From positions 279,977 through 343,976 of the forward strand of contig NW_027476284.1 of NCBI RefSeq assembly GCF_051020955.1: a DNA stretch of 64,000 bases, in the 5' to 3' direction. Shown piece by piece: positions 49,257 through 59,600 of the stretch (positions are counted from its first letter, which is position 1; each line of letters begins with the position of its first letter). Below the pieces are notes generated by a model that searched no databases, was not told where the DNA came from, and saw nothing but the letters and a program-made list of their open reading frames with translations. This stretch comes from Megalopta genalis. Lineage: Eukaryota; Arthropoda; Insecta; Hymenoptera; Halictidae. The translations under genes were made by a program, and so were the position numbers.

Positions 49257-50350
49257 TTAAGAAATTAAGAAATTAAGAAATTAAGAAACTAAGAAACTAA
49301 GAAACTAAGAAACGAACAAACTGACAAACTGACAAACTAAGAAACTAAGAAACTAAGAAACTAAGAAACTAAGAAACTAAGAAACTAAGAAACTAAGAAA
49401 CTAAGAAACTAAGAAACTAAGAAACTAAGAAACTAAGCAACTGAGAAACTGAGAAACTGAGAAACTGAGAAACTAAGAAACTAAGAAACTAAGAAACTAA
49501 GGAACTTAGAAACTTAGAAACTAAGAAACTAAGAAACTAAGAAACTAAGAAACTAAGAAACTAAGAAACTAAGAAACTAAGAAACTAAGAAACTAAGAAA
49601 CTAAGAAACTAAGAAACTAAGAAACTAAGAAACTAAGAAACTAAGAAACTAAGAAACTAAGAAACTAAGAAACTAAGATACTAAGAAACTAAGGAACTAA
49701 GAAACTAAGAAACTAAGATACTAAGAAACTAAGAAACTAAGAAACTAAGAAACTAAGAAACTAAGAAACTAAGAAAATAAGAAACTGAGAAACTAAGAAA
49801 TTAAGAAATTAAGAAATTAAGAAATTAAGAAACTAAGAAACTAAGAAACTAAGAAACGAACAAACTGACAAACTGACAAACTAAGAAACTAAGAAACTAA
49901 GAAACTAAGAAACTAAGAAACTAAGAAACTAAGAAACTAAGAAACTAAGAAACTAAGAAACTAAGAAACTAAGAAACTAAGAAACTAAGAAACTAAGCAA
50001 CTGAGAAACTGAGAAACTGAGAAACTGAGAAACTAAGAAACTAAGAAACTAAGAAACTAAGGAACTTAGAAACTTAGAAACTAAGAAACTAAGAAACTAA
50101 GAAACTAAGAAACTAAGAAACTAAGAAACTAAGAAACTAAGAAACTAAGAAACTAAGAAACTAAGAAACTAAGAAACTAAGAAACTAAGAAACTAAGAAA
50201 CTAAGAAACTAAGAAACTAAGAAACTAAGAAACTAAGAAACTAAGAAACTAAGAAACTAAGATACTAAGAAACTAAGGAACTAAGAAACTAAGAAACTAA
50301 GATACTAAGAAACTAAGAAACTAAGAAACTAAGAAACTAAGAAACTAAGA
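49257..50350 (+). repeat. Tandem repeat, 544-584 bp, two copies
   Basis: Copy 1 starts at 49257 and copy 2 at 49801. Shared: four ATTAAGAA (offset 544), ACGAACAA plus two ACTGACAA (49313 and 49857), CTAAGCAA and four ACTGAGAA (49437 and 49997, offset 560), ACTAAGGA with two ACTTAGAA (49501 and 50061), CTAAGATA, ACTAAGGA, CTAAGATA (49677 and 50261, offset 584) and AATAAGAA at the end. Confidence 0.88.
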
Positions 50351-50368
50351 AACTAAGAAAATAAGAAA

Positions 50369-53300
50369 CGAACAAACTGACAAACTAAGAAACTAAGAAA
50401 CTAAGTAACTAAGAAACTAAGGAACTAAGAAACTAAGAAACTAAGAAACTTAGAAACTAAGAAACTAAGAAACTAAGAAACTAAGAAACTAAGAAGCTAA
50501 GAAACTAAGAAACGAACAAACTGACAAACTAAGAAACTAAGAAACTAAGAAACTAAGAAACTAAGAAACTAAGAAACTAAGAAACTAAGAAACTAAGAAA
50601 CTAAGAAACTCAGAAACTAAGAAACTAAGAAACTAAGATACTAAGAAACTAAGAAACTAAGAAACTAAGAAACTAATAAACTAAGAAACTAAGAAACTAA
50701 GAAACTAAGATACTAAGAAACTAAGAAACTAAGAAACTAAGAAACTAAGAAACTAAGAAACTAAGAAACTAAGAAACTAAGAAACTAAGAAACTAAGAAA
50801 CTAAGAAACTAAGAAACTAAGAAACTAAGAAACTAAGAAACTAAGAAACTAAGAAACTAAGAAACTAAGAAACTAAGAAACTAAGAAACTAAGAAACTAA
50901 GAAACTAAGAAACTAAGAAACTAAGAAACTAAGAAACTAAGAAACTAAGATACTAAGAAACTAAGAAACTAAGAAACTAAGAAACTAAGAAACTAAGAAA
51001 CTAAGAAACTAAGAAACTAAGAAACTAAGAAACTAAGAAACTAAGAAAGTAAGAAATTAAGAAATTAAGAAACTAAGAAACCAAGAAACTGAGAAACTAA
51101 GAAACTAAGAAACTAAGAAACTAAGAAACCAAGAAACTAAGAAACTGAGAAACTGAGAAACTGGGAAACTGAGAAACTGAGAAACTGAGAAACTGAGAAA
51201 CTGAGAAACTAAGAAACTAAGAAACTAAGAAACTAAGGAACTTAGAAACTTAGAAACTAAGAAACTAAGAAACTAAGAAACTAAGAAACTAAGAAACTAA
51301 GAAACTAAGAAACTAAGAAACTAAGAAACTAAGAAACTAAGAAACTAAGAAACTAAGAAACTAAGAAACTAAGAAACTAAGAAACTAAGAAACTAAGAAA
51401 CTAAGAAACTAAGAAACTAAGAAACTAAGAAACTAAGAAACTAAGATACTAAGAAACTAAGGAACTAAGAAACTAAGATACTAAGAAACTAAGAAACTAA
51501 GAAACTAAGAAACTAAGAAACTAAGAAACTAAGAAAATAAGAAACGAACAAACTGACAAACTAAGAAACTAAGAAACTAAGTAACTAAGAAACTAAGGAA
51601 CTAAGAAACTAAGAAACTAAGAAACTTAGAAACTAAGAAACTAAGAAACTAAGAAACTAAGAAACTAAGAAGCTAAGAAACTAAGAAACGAACAAACTGA
51701 CAAACTAAGAAACTAAGAAACTAAGAAACTAAGAAACTAAGAAACTAAGAAACTAAGAAACTAAGAAACTAAGAAACTAAGAAACTAAGAAACTAAGAAA
51801 CTCAGAAACTAAGAAACTAAGAAACTAAGATACTAAGAAACTAAGAAACTAAGAAACTAAGAAACTAAGAAACTAAGAAACTAAGAAACTAAGAAACTAA
51901 GATACTAAGAAACTAAGAAACTAAGAAACTAAGAAACTAAGAAACTAAGAAACTAAGAAACTAAGAAACTAAGAAACTAAGAAACTAAGAAACTAAGAAA
52001 CTAAGAAACTAAGAAACTAAGAAACTAAGAAACTAAGAAACTAAGAAACTAAGAAACTAAGAAACTAAGAAACTAAGAAACTAAGAAACTAAGAAACTAA
52101 GAAACTAAGAAACTAAGAAACTAAGATACTAAGAAACTAAGAAACTAAGAAACTAAGAAACTAAGAAACTAAGAAACTAAGAAACTAAGAAACTAAGAAA
52201 CTAAGAAACTAAGAAACTAAGAAATTAAGAAATTAAGAAATTAAGAAACTAAGAAACCAAGAAACTGAGAAACTGAGAAACTGAGAAACTGAGAAACTGA
52301 GAAACTGAGAAACTGAGAAACTGAGAAACTAAGAAACTAAGAAACTAAGAAACTAAGGAACTTAGAAACTAAGAAACTAAGAAACTAAGAAACTAAGAAA
52401 CTAAGAAACTAAGAAACTAAGAAACTAAGAAACTAAGAAACTAAGAAACTAAGAAACTAAGAAACTAAGAAACTAAGAAACTAAGAAAATAAGAAACTAA
52501 GAAACTAAGAAACTAAGAAACTAAGAAACTAAGAAACTAAGAAACTAAGAAACTAAGAAACTAAGGAACTAAGAAACTAAGAAACTAAGAAACTAAGAAA
52601 CTAAGAAACTAAGAAACTAAGAAACTAAGAAACTAAGAAACTAAGAAACTAAGAAACTAAGAAACTAAGAAACTAAGAAACTAAGAAACTAAGAAACTAA
52701 GAAACTAAGAAACTAAGAAACTAAGAAACTAAGAAACTAAGAAACTAAGAAACTAAGAAACTAAGAAACTAAGAAACTAAGAAACTAAGAAACTAAGAAA
52801 TTAAGAAATTAAGAAATTAAGAAACTAAGAAACTAAGAAACTAAGAAACTAAGAAACTAAGAAACTAAGAAACTAAGAAACTGAGAAACTGAGAAACTGA
52901 GAAACTGAGAAACTGAGAAACTGAGAAACTAAGAAACTAAGAAACTAAGAAACTAAGGAACTTAGAAACTAAGAAACTAAGAAACTAAGAAACTAAGAAA
53001 CTAAGAAACTAAGAAACTAAGAAACTAAGAAACTAAGAAACTAAGAAACTAAGAAACTAAGAAACTAAGAAACTAAGAAACTAAGAAACTAAGAAACTAA
53101 GAAACTGAGAAACTGAGAAACTGAGAAACTGAGAAACTGAGAAACTGAGAAACTGAGAAACTGAGAAACTAAGAAACTAAGAAACTAAGAAACTAAGAAA
53201 CTAAGAAACTAAGAAACTAAGAAACTAAGAAACTAAGAAACTAAGAAACTAAGAAACTAAGAAACTAAGAAACTAAGAAACTAAGAAACTAAGAAACTAA

Positions 53301-55200
53301 GAAACTAAGAAACTGAGAAACTAAGAAACTGAGAAACTGAGAAACTAAGAAACTGAGAAACTGAGAAACTGAGAAACTGAGAAACTGAGAAACTGAGAAA
53401 CTGAGAAACTGAGAAACTGAGAAACTAAGAAACTGAGAAACTAAGAAACTAAGAAACTAAGAAACTAAGAAACTCAGAAACTAAGAAACTAAGAAACTAA
53501 GAAACTAAGAAACTAAGAAACTAAGAAACTAAGAAACTAAGAAACTAAGAAACTAAGAAACTAAGAAACTAAGAAACTAAGAAACTAAGAAACTAAGAAA
53601 CTAAGAAACTAAGAAACTAAGAAACTAAGAAACTAAGAAACTAAGAATCTAAGAAACTAAGAAACTAAGAAACTAAGAAACTAAGAAACTAAGAAACTAA
53701 GAAACTAAGAAACTAAGAAACTAAGAAACTAAGAAACTAAGAAATTAAGAAACTAAGAAACTAAGAAACTAAGAAAATAAGAAACGAACAAACTGACAAA
53801 CTAAGAAACTAAGAAACTAAGAAACTAAGAAACTAAGGAACTAAGAAACTAAGAAACTAAGAAACTAAGAAACTTAGAAACTAAGAAACTAAGAAACTAA
53901 GAAACTAAGAAACTAAGAAACTAAGAAACTAAGAAACTAAGAAACGAACAAACTGACAAACTAAGAAACTAAGAAACTAAGAAACTAAGAAACTAAGAAA
54001 CTAAGAAACTAAGAAACTAAGAAACTAAGAAACTCAGAAACTAAGAAACTAAGAAACTAAGATACTAAGAAACTAAGAAACTAAGAAACTAAGAAACTAA
54101 GAAACTAAGAAACTAAGAAACTAAGATACTAAGAAACTAAGAAACTAAGAAACTAAGAAACTAAGAAACTAAGAAACTAAGAAACTAAGAAACTAAGAAA
54201 CTAAGAAACTAAGAAACTCAGAAACTAAGAAACTAAGAAACTAAGATACTAAGAAACTAAGAAACGAACAAACTGACAAACTAAGAAACTAAGAAACTAA
54301 GAAACTAAGAAACTAAGAAACTAAGAAACTAAGAAACTAAGAAACTAAGAAACTCAGAAACTAAGAAACTAAGAAACTAAGATACTAAGAAACTAAGAAA
54401 CTAAGAAACTAAGAAACTAAGAAACTAAGAAACTAAGAAACTAAGAAACTAAGAAACTAAGAAACTAAGAAACTAAGAAACTAAGAAACTAAGAAACTAA
54501 GAAACTAAGAAACTAAGAAACTAAGAAACTAAGAAACTAAGAAACTAAGAAACTAAGAAACTAAGAAACTAAGAAACTAAGAAACTAAGAAACTAAGCAA
54601 CTGAGAAACTGAGAAACTGAGAAACTAAGAAACTAAGAAACTAAGAAACTAAGGAACTTAGAAACTAAGAAACTAAGAAACTAAGAAACTAAGAAACTAA
54701 GAAACTAAGAAACTAAGAAACTAAGAAACTAAGAAACTAAGAAACTAAGAAGCTAAGAAACTAAGAAACTAAGAAACTAAGAAACTAAGAAACTAAGAAA
54801 CTAAGATACTAAGAAACTAAGGAACTAAGAAACTAAGAAACTAAGATACTAAGAAACTAAGAAACTAAGAAACTAAGAAACTAAGAAACTAAGAAACTAA
54901 GAAACTAAGAAAATAAGAAACGAACAAACTGACAAACTAAGAAACTAAGAAACTAAGTAACTAAGAAACTAAGGAACTAAGAAACTAAGAAACTAAGAAA
55001 CTTAGAAACTAAGAAACTAAGAAACTAAGAAACTAAGAAGCTAAGAAACTAAGAAACGAACAAACTGACAAACTAAGAAACTAAGAAACTAAGAAACTAA
55101 GAAACTAAGAAACTAAGAAACTAAGAAACTAAGAAACTAAGAAACTCAGAAACTAAGAAACTAAGAAACTAAGATACTAAGAAACTAAGAAACTAAGAAA
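50369..55200 (+). repeat. ~1.18-kb repeat, two tandem copies and a third at 54.9 kb
   Basis: AATAAGAA, ACGAACAA-ACTGACAA, two plain, ACTAAGTA, plain, ACTAAGGA, ACTTAGAA, CTAAGAAG, ACGAACAA-ACTGACAA, ACTCAGAA and CTAAGATA occur in this order from 50369, 51545 and 54921. The first two are 1,176 bp apart, the third is 3,376 bp further. A version lacking ACTAAGTA starts at 53785. ACTCAGAA marks are at 50609, 51801 and 55145. Confidence 0.86.
53313..53440 (+). repeat. Interrupted ACTGAGAA cluster
   Basis: Writing G for ACTGAGAA and A for ACTAAGAA, the order is G A G G A, nine G, A G, followed by plain monomers. It differs from the clean runs elsewhere and resembles the alternating clusters at 56609 and 57081. 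Confidence 0.85.
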
Positions 55201-56608
55201 CTAAGAAACTAAGAAACTAAGAAACTAAGAAACTAAGAAACTAAGAAACTAAGAAACTAAGATACTAAGAAACTAAGAAACTAAGAAACTAAGAAACTAA
55301 GAAACTAAGAAACTAAGAAACTAAGAAACTAAGAAACTAAGAAACTAAGAAACTAAGAAACTAAGAAACTAAGAAACTAAGAAACTAAGAAACTAAGAAA
55401 CTAAGAAACTAAGAAACTAAGAAACTAAGAAACTAAGAAACTAAGAAACTAAGAAACTAAGAAACTAAGAAACTAAGAAACTAAGAAACTAAGAAACTAA
55501 GAAACTAAGAAACTAAGAAACTAAGAAACTAAGAAACTAAGAAACTAAGAAACTAAGAAACTAAGAAACTAAGATACTAAGAAACTAAGAAACTAAGAAA
55601 CTAAGAAACTAAGAAACTAAGAAACTAAGAAACTAAGAAACTAAGAAACTAAGAAATTAAGAAATTAAGAAATTAAGAAACTAAGAAACTAAGAAACTAA
55701 GAAACTAAGAAACTAAGAAACTAAGAAACTAAGAAACTAAGAAACTAAGAAACTAAGAAACTATGAAACTAAGAAACTGAGAAACTAAGAAACTAAGAAA
55801 CTAAGAAACTAAGAAAATAAGAAACTAAGAAACTAAGAAACTATGAAACTAAGAAACTAAGAAACTAAGAAACTAAGAAACTAAGAAACTAAGAAACTAA
55901 GAAACTAAGAAACTAAGAAACTAAGAAACTAAGAAACTAAGAAACTAAGAAACTAAGAAACTAAGAAACTAAGAAACTAAGAAACTAAGAAACTAAGAAA
56001 CTAAGAAACTAAGAAACTAAGAAACTAAGAAACTAAGAAACTAAGAAACTAAGAAACTAAGAAACTAAGAAACTAAGAAACTATGAAACTAAGAAACTAA
56101 GAAACTAAGAAACTAAGAAACTAAGAAACTAAGAAACTAAGAAACTAAGAAACTAAGAAACTAAGAAACTAAGAAACTAAGAAACTAAGAAACTAAGAAA
56201 CTAAGAAACTAAGAAACTAAGAAACTAAGAAACTAAGAAACTAAGAAACTAAGAAACTAAGAAACTAAGAAACTAAGAAACTAAGAAACTAAGAAACTAA
56301 GAAACTAAGAAACTAAGAAACTAAGAAACTAAGAAACTAAGAAACTGAGAAACTTAGAAACTGAGAAACTAAGAAACTAAGAAACTAAGAAACTAAGAAA
56401 CTAAGAAACTAAGAAACTAAGAAACTAAGAAACTAAGAAACTAAGAAACTAAGAAACTAAGAAACTAAGAAACTAAGAAACTAAGAAACTAAGAAACTAA
56501 GAAACTAAGAAACTAAGAAACTAAGAAACTAAGAAACTAAGAAACTAAGAAACTAAGAAACTAAGAAACTAAGAAACTAAGAAACTAAGAAACTAAGAAA
56601 CTAAGAAA

Positions 56609-57224
56609 CTGAGAAACTAAGAAACTGAGAAACTAAGAAACTGAGAAACTGAGAAACTGAGAAACTGAGAAACTGAGAAACTGAGAAACTGAGAAACTGA
56701 GAAACTAAGAAACTGAGAAACTAAGGAACTGAGAAACTAAGAAACTAAGAAACTAAGAAACTAAGAAACTAAGAAACTATGAAACTAAGAAACTAAGAAA
56801 CTAAGAAACTAAGAAACTAAGAAACTAAGAAACTAAGAAACTAAGAAACTATGAAACTAAGAAACTAAGAAACTAAGAAACTAAGAAACTAAGAAACTAA
56901 GAAACTAAGAAACTAAGAAACTAAGAAACTAAGAAACTAAGAAACTAAGAAACTAAGAAACTAAGAAACTAAGAAACTAAGAAACTAAGAAACTAAGAAA
57001 CTAAGAAACTAAGAAACTAAGAAACTAAGTAACTAAGAAACTAAGAAACTAAGAAACTAAGAAACTAAGAAACTAAGAAACTGAGAAACTAAGAAACTAA
57101 GAAACTGAGAAACTAAGAAACTGAGAAACTAAGAAACTGAGAAACTGAGAAACTGAGAAACTGAGAAACTGAGAAACTGAGAAACTAAGAAACTGAGAAA
57201 CTAAGAAACTGAGGAACTAAGAAA
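56609..57224 (+). repeat. Alternating ACTGAGAA clusters duplicated at ~488 bp
   Basis: Cluster 1 (56609-56736) reads G A G A, eight G, A G, an ACTAAGGA, G. Cluster 2 (57081-57216) reads G A A G A G A, six G, A G A, then ACTGAGGA. Both are followed by plain monomers and two ACTATGAA units (56777 and 56849; 57257 and 57305). The clusters are related copies with several unit-level A/G exchanges, so they differ more than other adjacent duplicates here. Confidence 0.8.
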
Positions 57225-57504
57225 CTAAGAAACTAAGAAACTAAGAAACTAAGAAACTATGAAACTAAGAAACTAAGAAACTAAGAAACTAAGAAACTAA
57301 GAAACTATGAAACTAAGAAACTAAGAAACTAAGAAACTAAGAAACTAAGAAACTAAGAAACTAAGAAACTAAGAAACTAAGAAACTAAGAAACTAAGAAA
57401 CTAACAAACTAAGAAACTAAGAAACTAACAAACTAAGAAACTAAGAAACTAAGAAACTAAGAAACTAAGAAACTAAGAAACTAAGAAACTAAGAAACTAT
57501 GAAA

Positions 57505-58016
57505 CTAAGAAACTAAGAAACTAAGAAACTAAGAAACTAAGAAACTAAGAAACTAAGAAACTAAGAAACTAAGAAACTAAGAAACTAAGAAACTAAGAAA
57601 CTAAGAAACTAAGAAACTAAGAAACTAAGAAACTAAGAAACTAAGAAACTAAGAAACTAAGAAACTAAGAAACTAAGAAACTAAGAAACTAAGAAACTAA
57701 GAAACTAAGAAACTAAGAAACTAAGAAACTAAGAAACTAAGAAACTAAGAAACTAAGAAACTAAGAAACTAAGAAACTAAGAAACTAAGAAACTAAGAAA
57801 CTAAGAAACTAAGAAACTAAGAAACTAAGAAACTAAGAAACTAAGAAACTAAGAAACTAAGAAACTAAGAAACTAAGAAACTAAGAAACTAAGAAACTAA
57901 GAAACTAAGAAACTAAGAAACTAAGAAACTAAGAAACTAAGAAACTAAGAAACTAAGAAACTAAGAAACTAAGAAACTAAGAAACTAAGAAACTAAGAAA
58001 CTAAGAAACTAAGAAA
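57505..58016 (+). repeat. Uninterrupted canonical tract, 64 monomers
   Basis: 512 bp of plain monomers between an ACTATGAA at 57497 and a CTAAGAAT at 58017. Nothing else seen. Confidence 0.85.
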
Positions 58017-58448
58017 CTAAGAATCTAAGAAACTAAGAAACTAAGAAACTAAGAAACTAAGAAACTAAGAAACTAAGAAACTAAGAAACTAAGAAACTAA
58101 GAAACTAAGAAACTAAGAAACTAAGAAACTAAGAAACTAAGAAACTAAGAAACTAAGAAACTAAGAAACTAAGAAACTAAGAAACTAAGAAACTAAGAAA
58201 CTAAGAAACTAAGAAACTAAGAAACTAAGAAACTAAGAAACTAAGAAACTAAGAAACTAAGAAACTAAGAAACTAAGAAACTAAGAAACTAAGAAACTAA
58301 GAAACTAAGAAACTAAGAAACTAAGAAACTAAGAAACTAAGAAACTAAGAAACTAAGAAACTAAGAAACTAAGAAACTAAGAAACTAAGAAACTAAGAAA
58401 CTAAGAAACTAAGAAACTAAGAAACTAAGAAACTAAGAAACTAAGAAA

Positions 58449-59144
58449 CTTAGAAACTAAGAAACTAAGAAACTAAGCAACTAAGAAACTTAGAAACTAA
58501 GAAACTAAGAAACTAAGAAACTAAGAAACTAAGAAACTAAGAAACTAAGAAACTAAGAAACTAAGAAATTAAGAAATTAAGAAATTAAGAAACTAAGAAA
58601 CTAAGAAACTAAGAAACTAAGAAACTAAGAAACTAATAAACTAAGAAACTAAGAAACTAAGAAACTAAGAAACTAAGAAACTAAGAAACTAAGAAACTAA
58701 GAAACTAAGAAACTAAGAAACTAAGAAACTAAGAAACTAAGAAACTAAGAAACTAAGAAACTAAGAAACTAAGAAACTAAGAAACTAAGAAACTAAGAAA
58801 CTAAGAAACTAAGAAACTAAGAAACTAAGAAACTAAGAAACTAAGAAACTAAGAAACTAAGAAACTAAGAAACTAAGAAACTAAGAAACTAAGAAACTAA
58901 GAAACTAAGAAACTAAGAAACTAAGAAACTAAGAAACTAAGAAACTAAGAAACTTAGAAACTAAGAAACTAAGAAACTAAGAAACTAAGAAACTTAGAAA
59001 CTAAGAAACTAAGAAACTAAGAAACTAAGAAACTAAGAAACTAAGAAACTAAGAAACTAAGAAACTAAGAAATTAAGAAATTAAGAAATTAAGAAACTAA
59101 GAAACTAAGAAACTAAGAAACTAAGAAACTAAGAAACTAATAAA
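58449..59144 (+). repeat. 504-bp direct duplication
   Basis: Two ACTTAGAA units 40 bp apart (58450 and 58490; 58954 and 58994), an ATTAAGAA triplet (58569 and 59073) and ACTAATAA (58637 and 59141) recur at exactly 504 bp (63 x 8). Copy 1 alone has CTAAGCAA between the two ACTTAGAA units. Neither triplet is followed by an ACGAACAA box. Confidence 0.88.
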
Positions 59145-59600
59145 CTAAGAAACTAAGAAACTAAGAAACTAAGAAACTAAGAAACTAAGAAACTAAGAAA
59201 CTAAGAAACTAAGAAACTAAGAAACTAAGAAACTAAGAAACTAAGAAACTAAGAAACTAAGAAACTAAGAAACTAAGAAACTAAGAAACTAAGAAACTAA
59301 GAAACTAAGAAACTAAGAAACTAAGAAACTAAGAAACTAAGAAACTAAGAAACTAAGAAACTAAGAAACTAAGAAACTAAGAAACTAAGAAACTAAGAAA
59401 CTAAGAAACTAAGAAACTAAGAAACTAAGAAACTAAGAGACTAAGAAACTAAGAAACTAAGAAACTAAGAAACTAAGAAACTAAGAAACTAAGAAACTAA
59501 GAAACTAAGAAACTAAGAAACTAAGAAACTAAGAAACTAAGAAGCTAAGAAACTATGAAACTAAGAAACTAAGAATCTAAGAAACTAAGAAACTAAGAAA

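Larger units (their letters stand above)
49257..55700 (+). repeat. Zone of 0.55-kb and 1.18-kb higher-order repeats
   Basis: Module 1 with four ATTAAGAA units is at 49257-49336 and 49801-49880. ATTAAGAA tracts without the box are at 51057, 52225, 52801 and 55657. The signature here is an ACTGAGAA run, four plain units, then ACTAAGGA-ACTTAGAA: runs at 49441-49472, 50001-50032, 51145-51208 (one ACTGGGAA), 52265-52328, 52881-52928 and 54601-54624, with the GGAACTTAG mark at 49501, 50061, 51237, 52357, 52957 and 54653. Single ACGAACAA-ACTGACAA boxes occur in pairs about 136-160 bp apart (50369 and 50513, 51545 and 51689, 53785 and 53945, 54921 and 55057), plus one at 54265. CTAAGCAA precedes the ACTGAGAA run at 49433, 49993 and 54593. 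An eight-unit ACTGAGAA run at 53105-53168 has no such tail. No module 2 is present. Confidence 0.9.
55701..59600 (+). repeat. Mostly plain zone, no ACGAACAA box
   Basis: No ACGAACAA or ACTGACAA unit is seen between about 55072 and 59632, about 4.5 kb and the longest such gap in the window. No module 2 is present. Variants are scattered ACTATGAA (about 55761, 55841, 56081, 56777, 56849, 57257, 57305, 57497), one G-type triplet near 56345 (ACTGAGAA, ACTTAGAA, ACTGAGAA), two ACTAACAA near 57400-57430 and CTAAGAAT at 58017. Plain tracts: 57505-58016 (512 bp, 64 monomers), 58025-58440 (about 416 bp) and 56089-56340 (about 250 bp). Near the right edge are isolated CTAAGAGA (about 59433), CTAAGAAG and ACTATGAA units. 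Confidence 0.88.
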
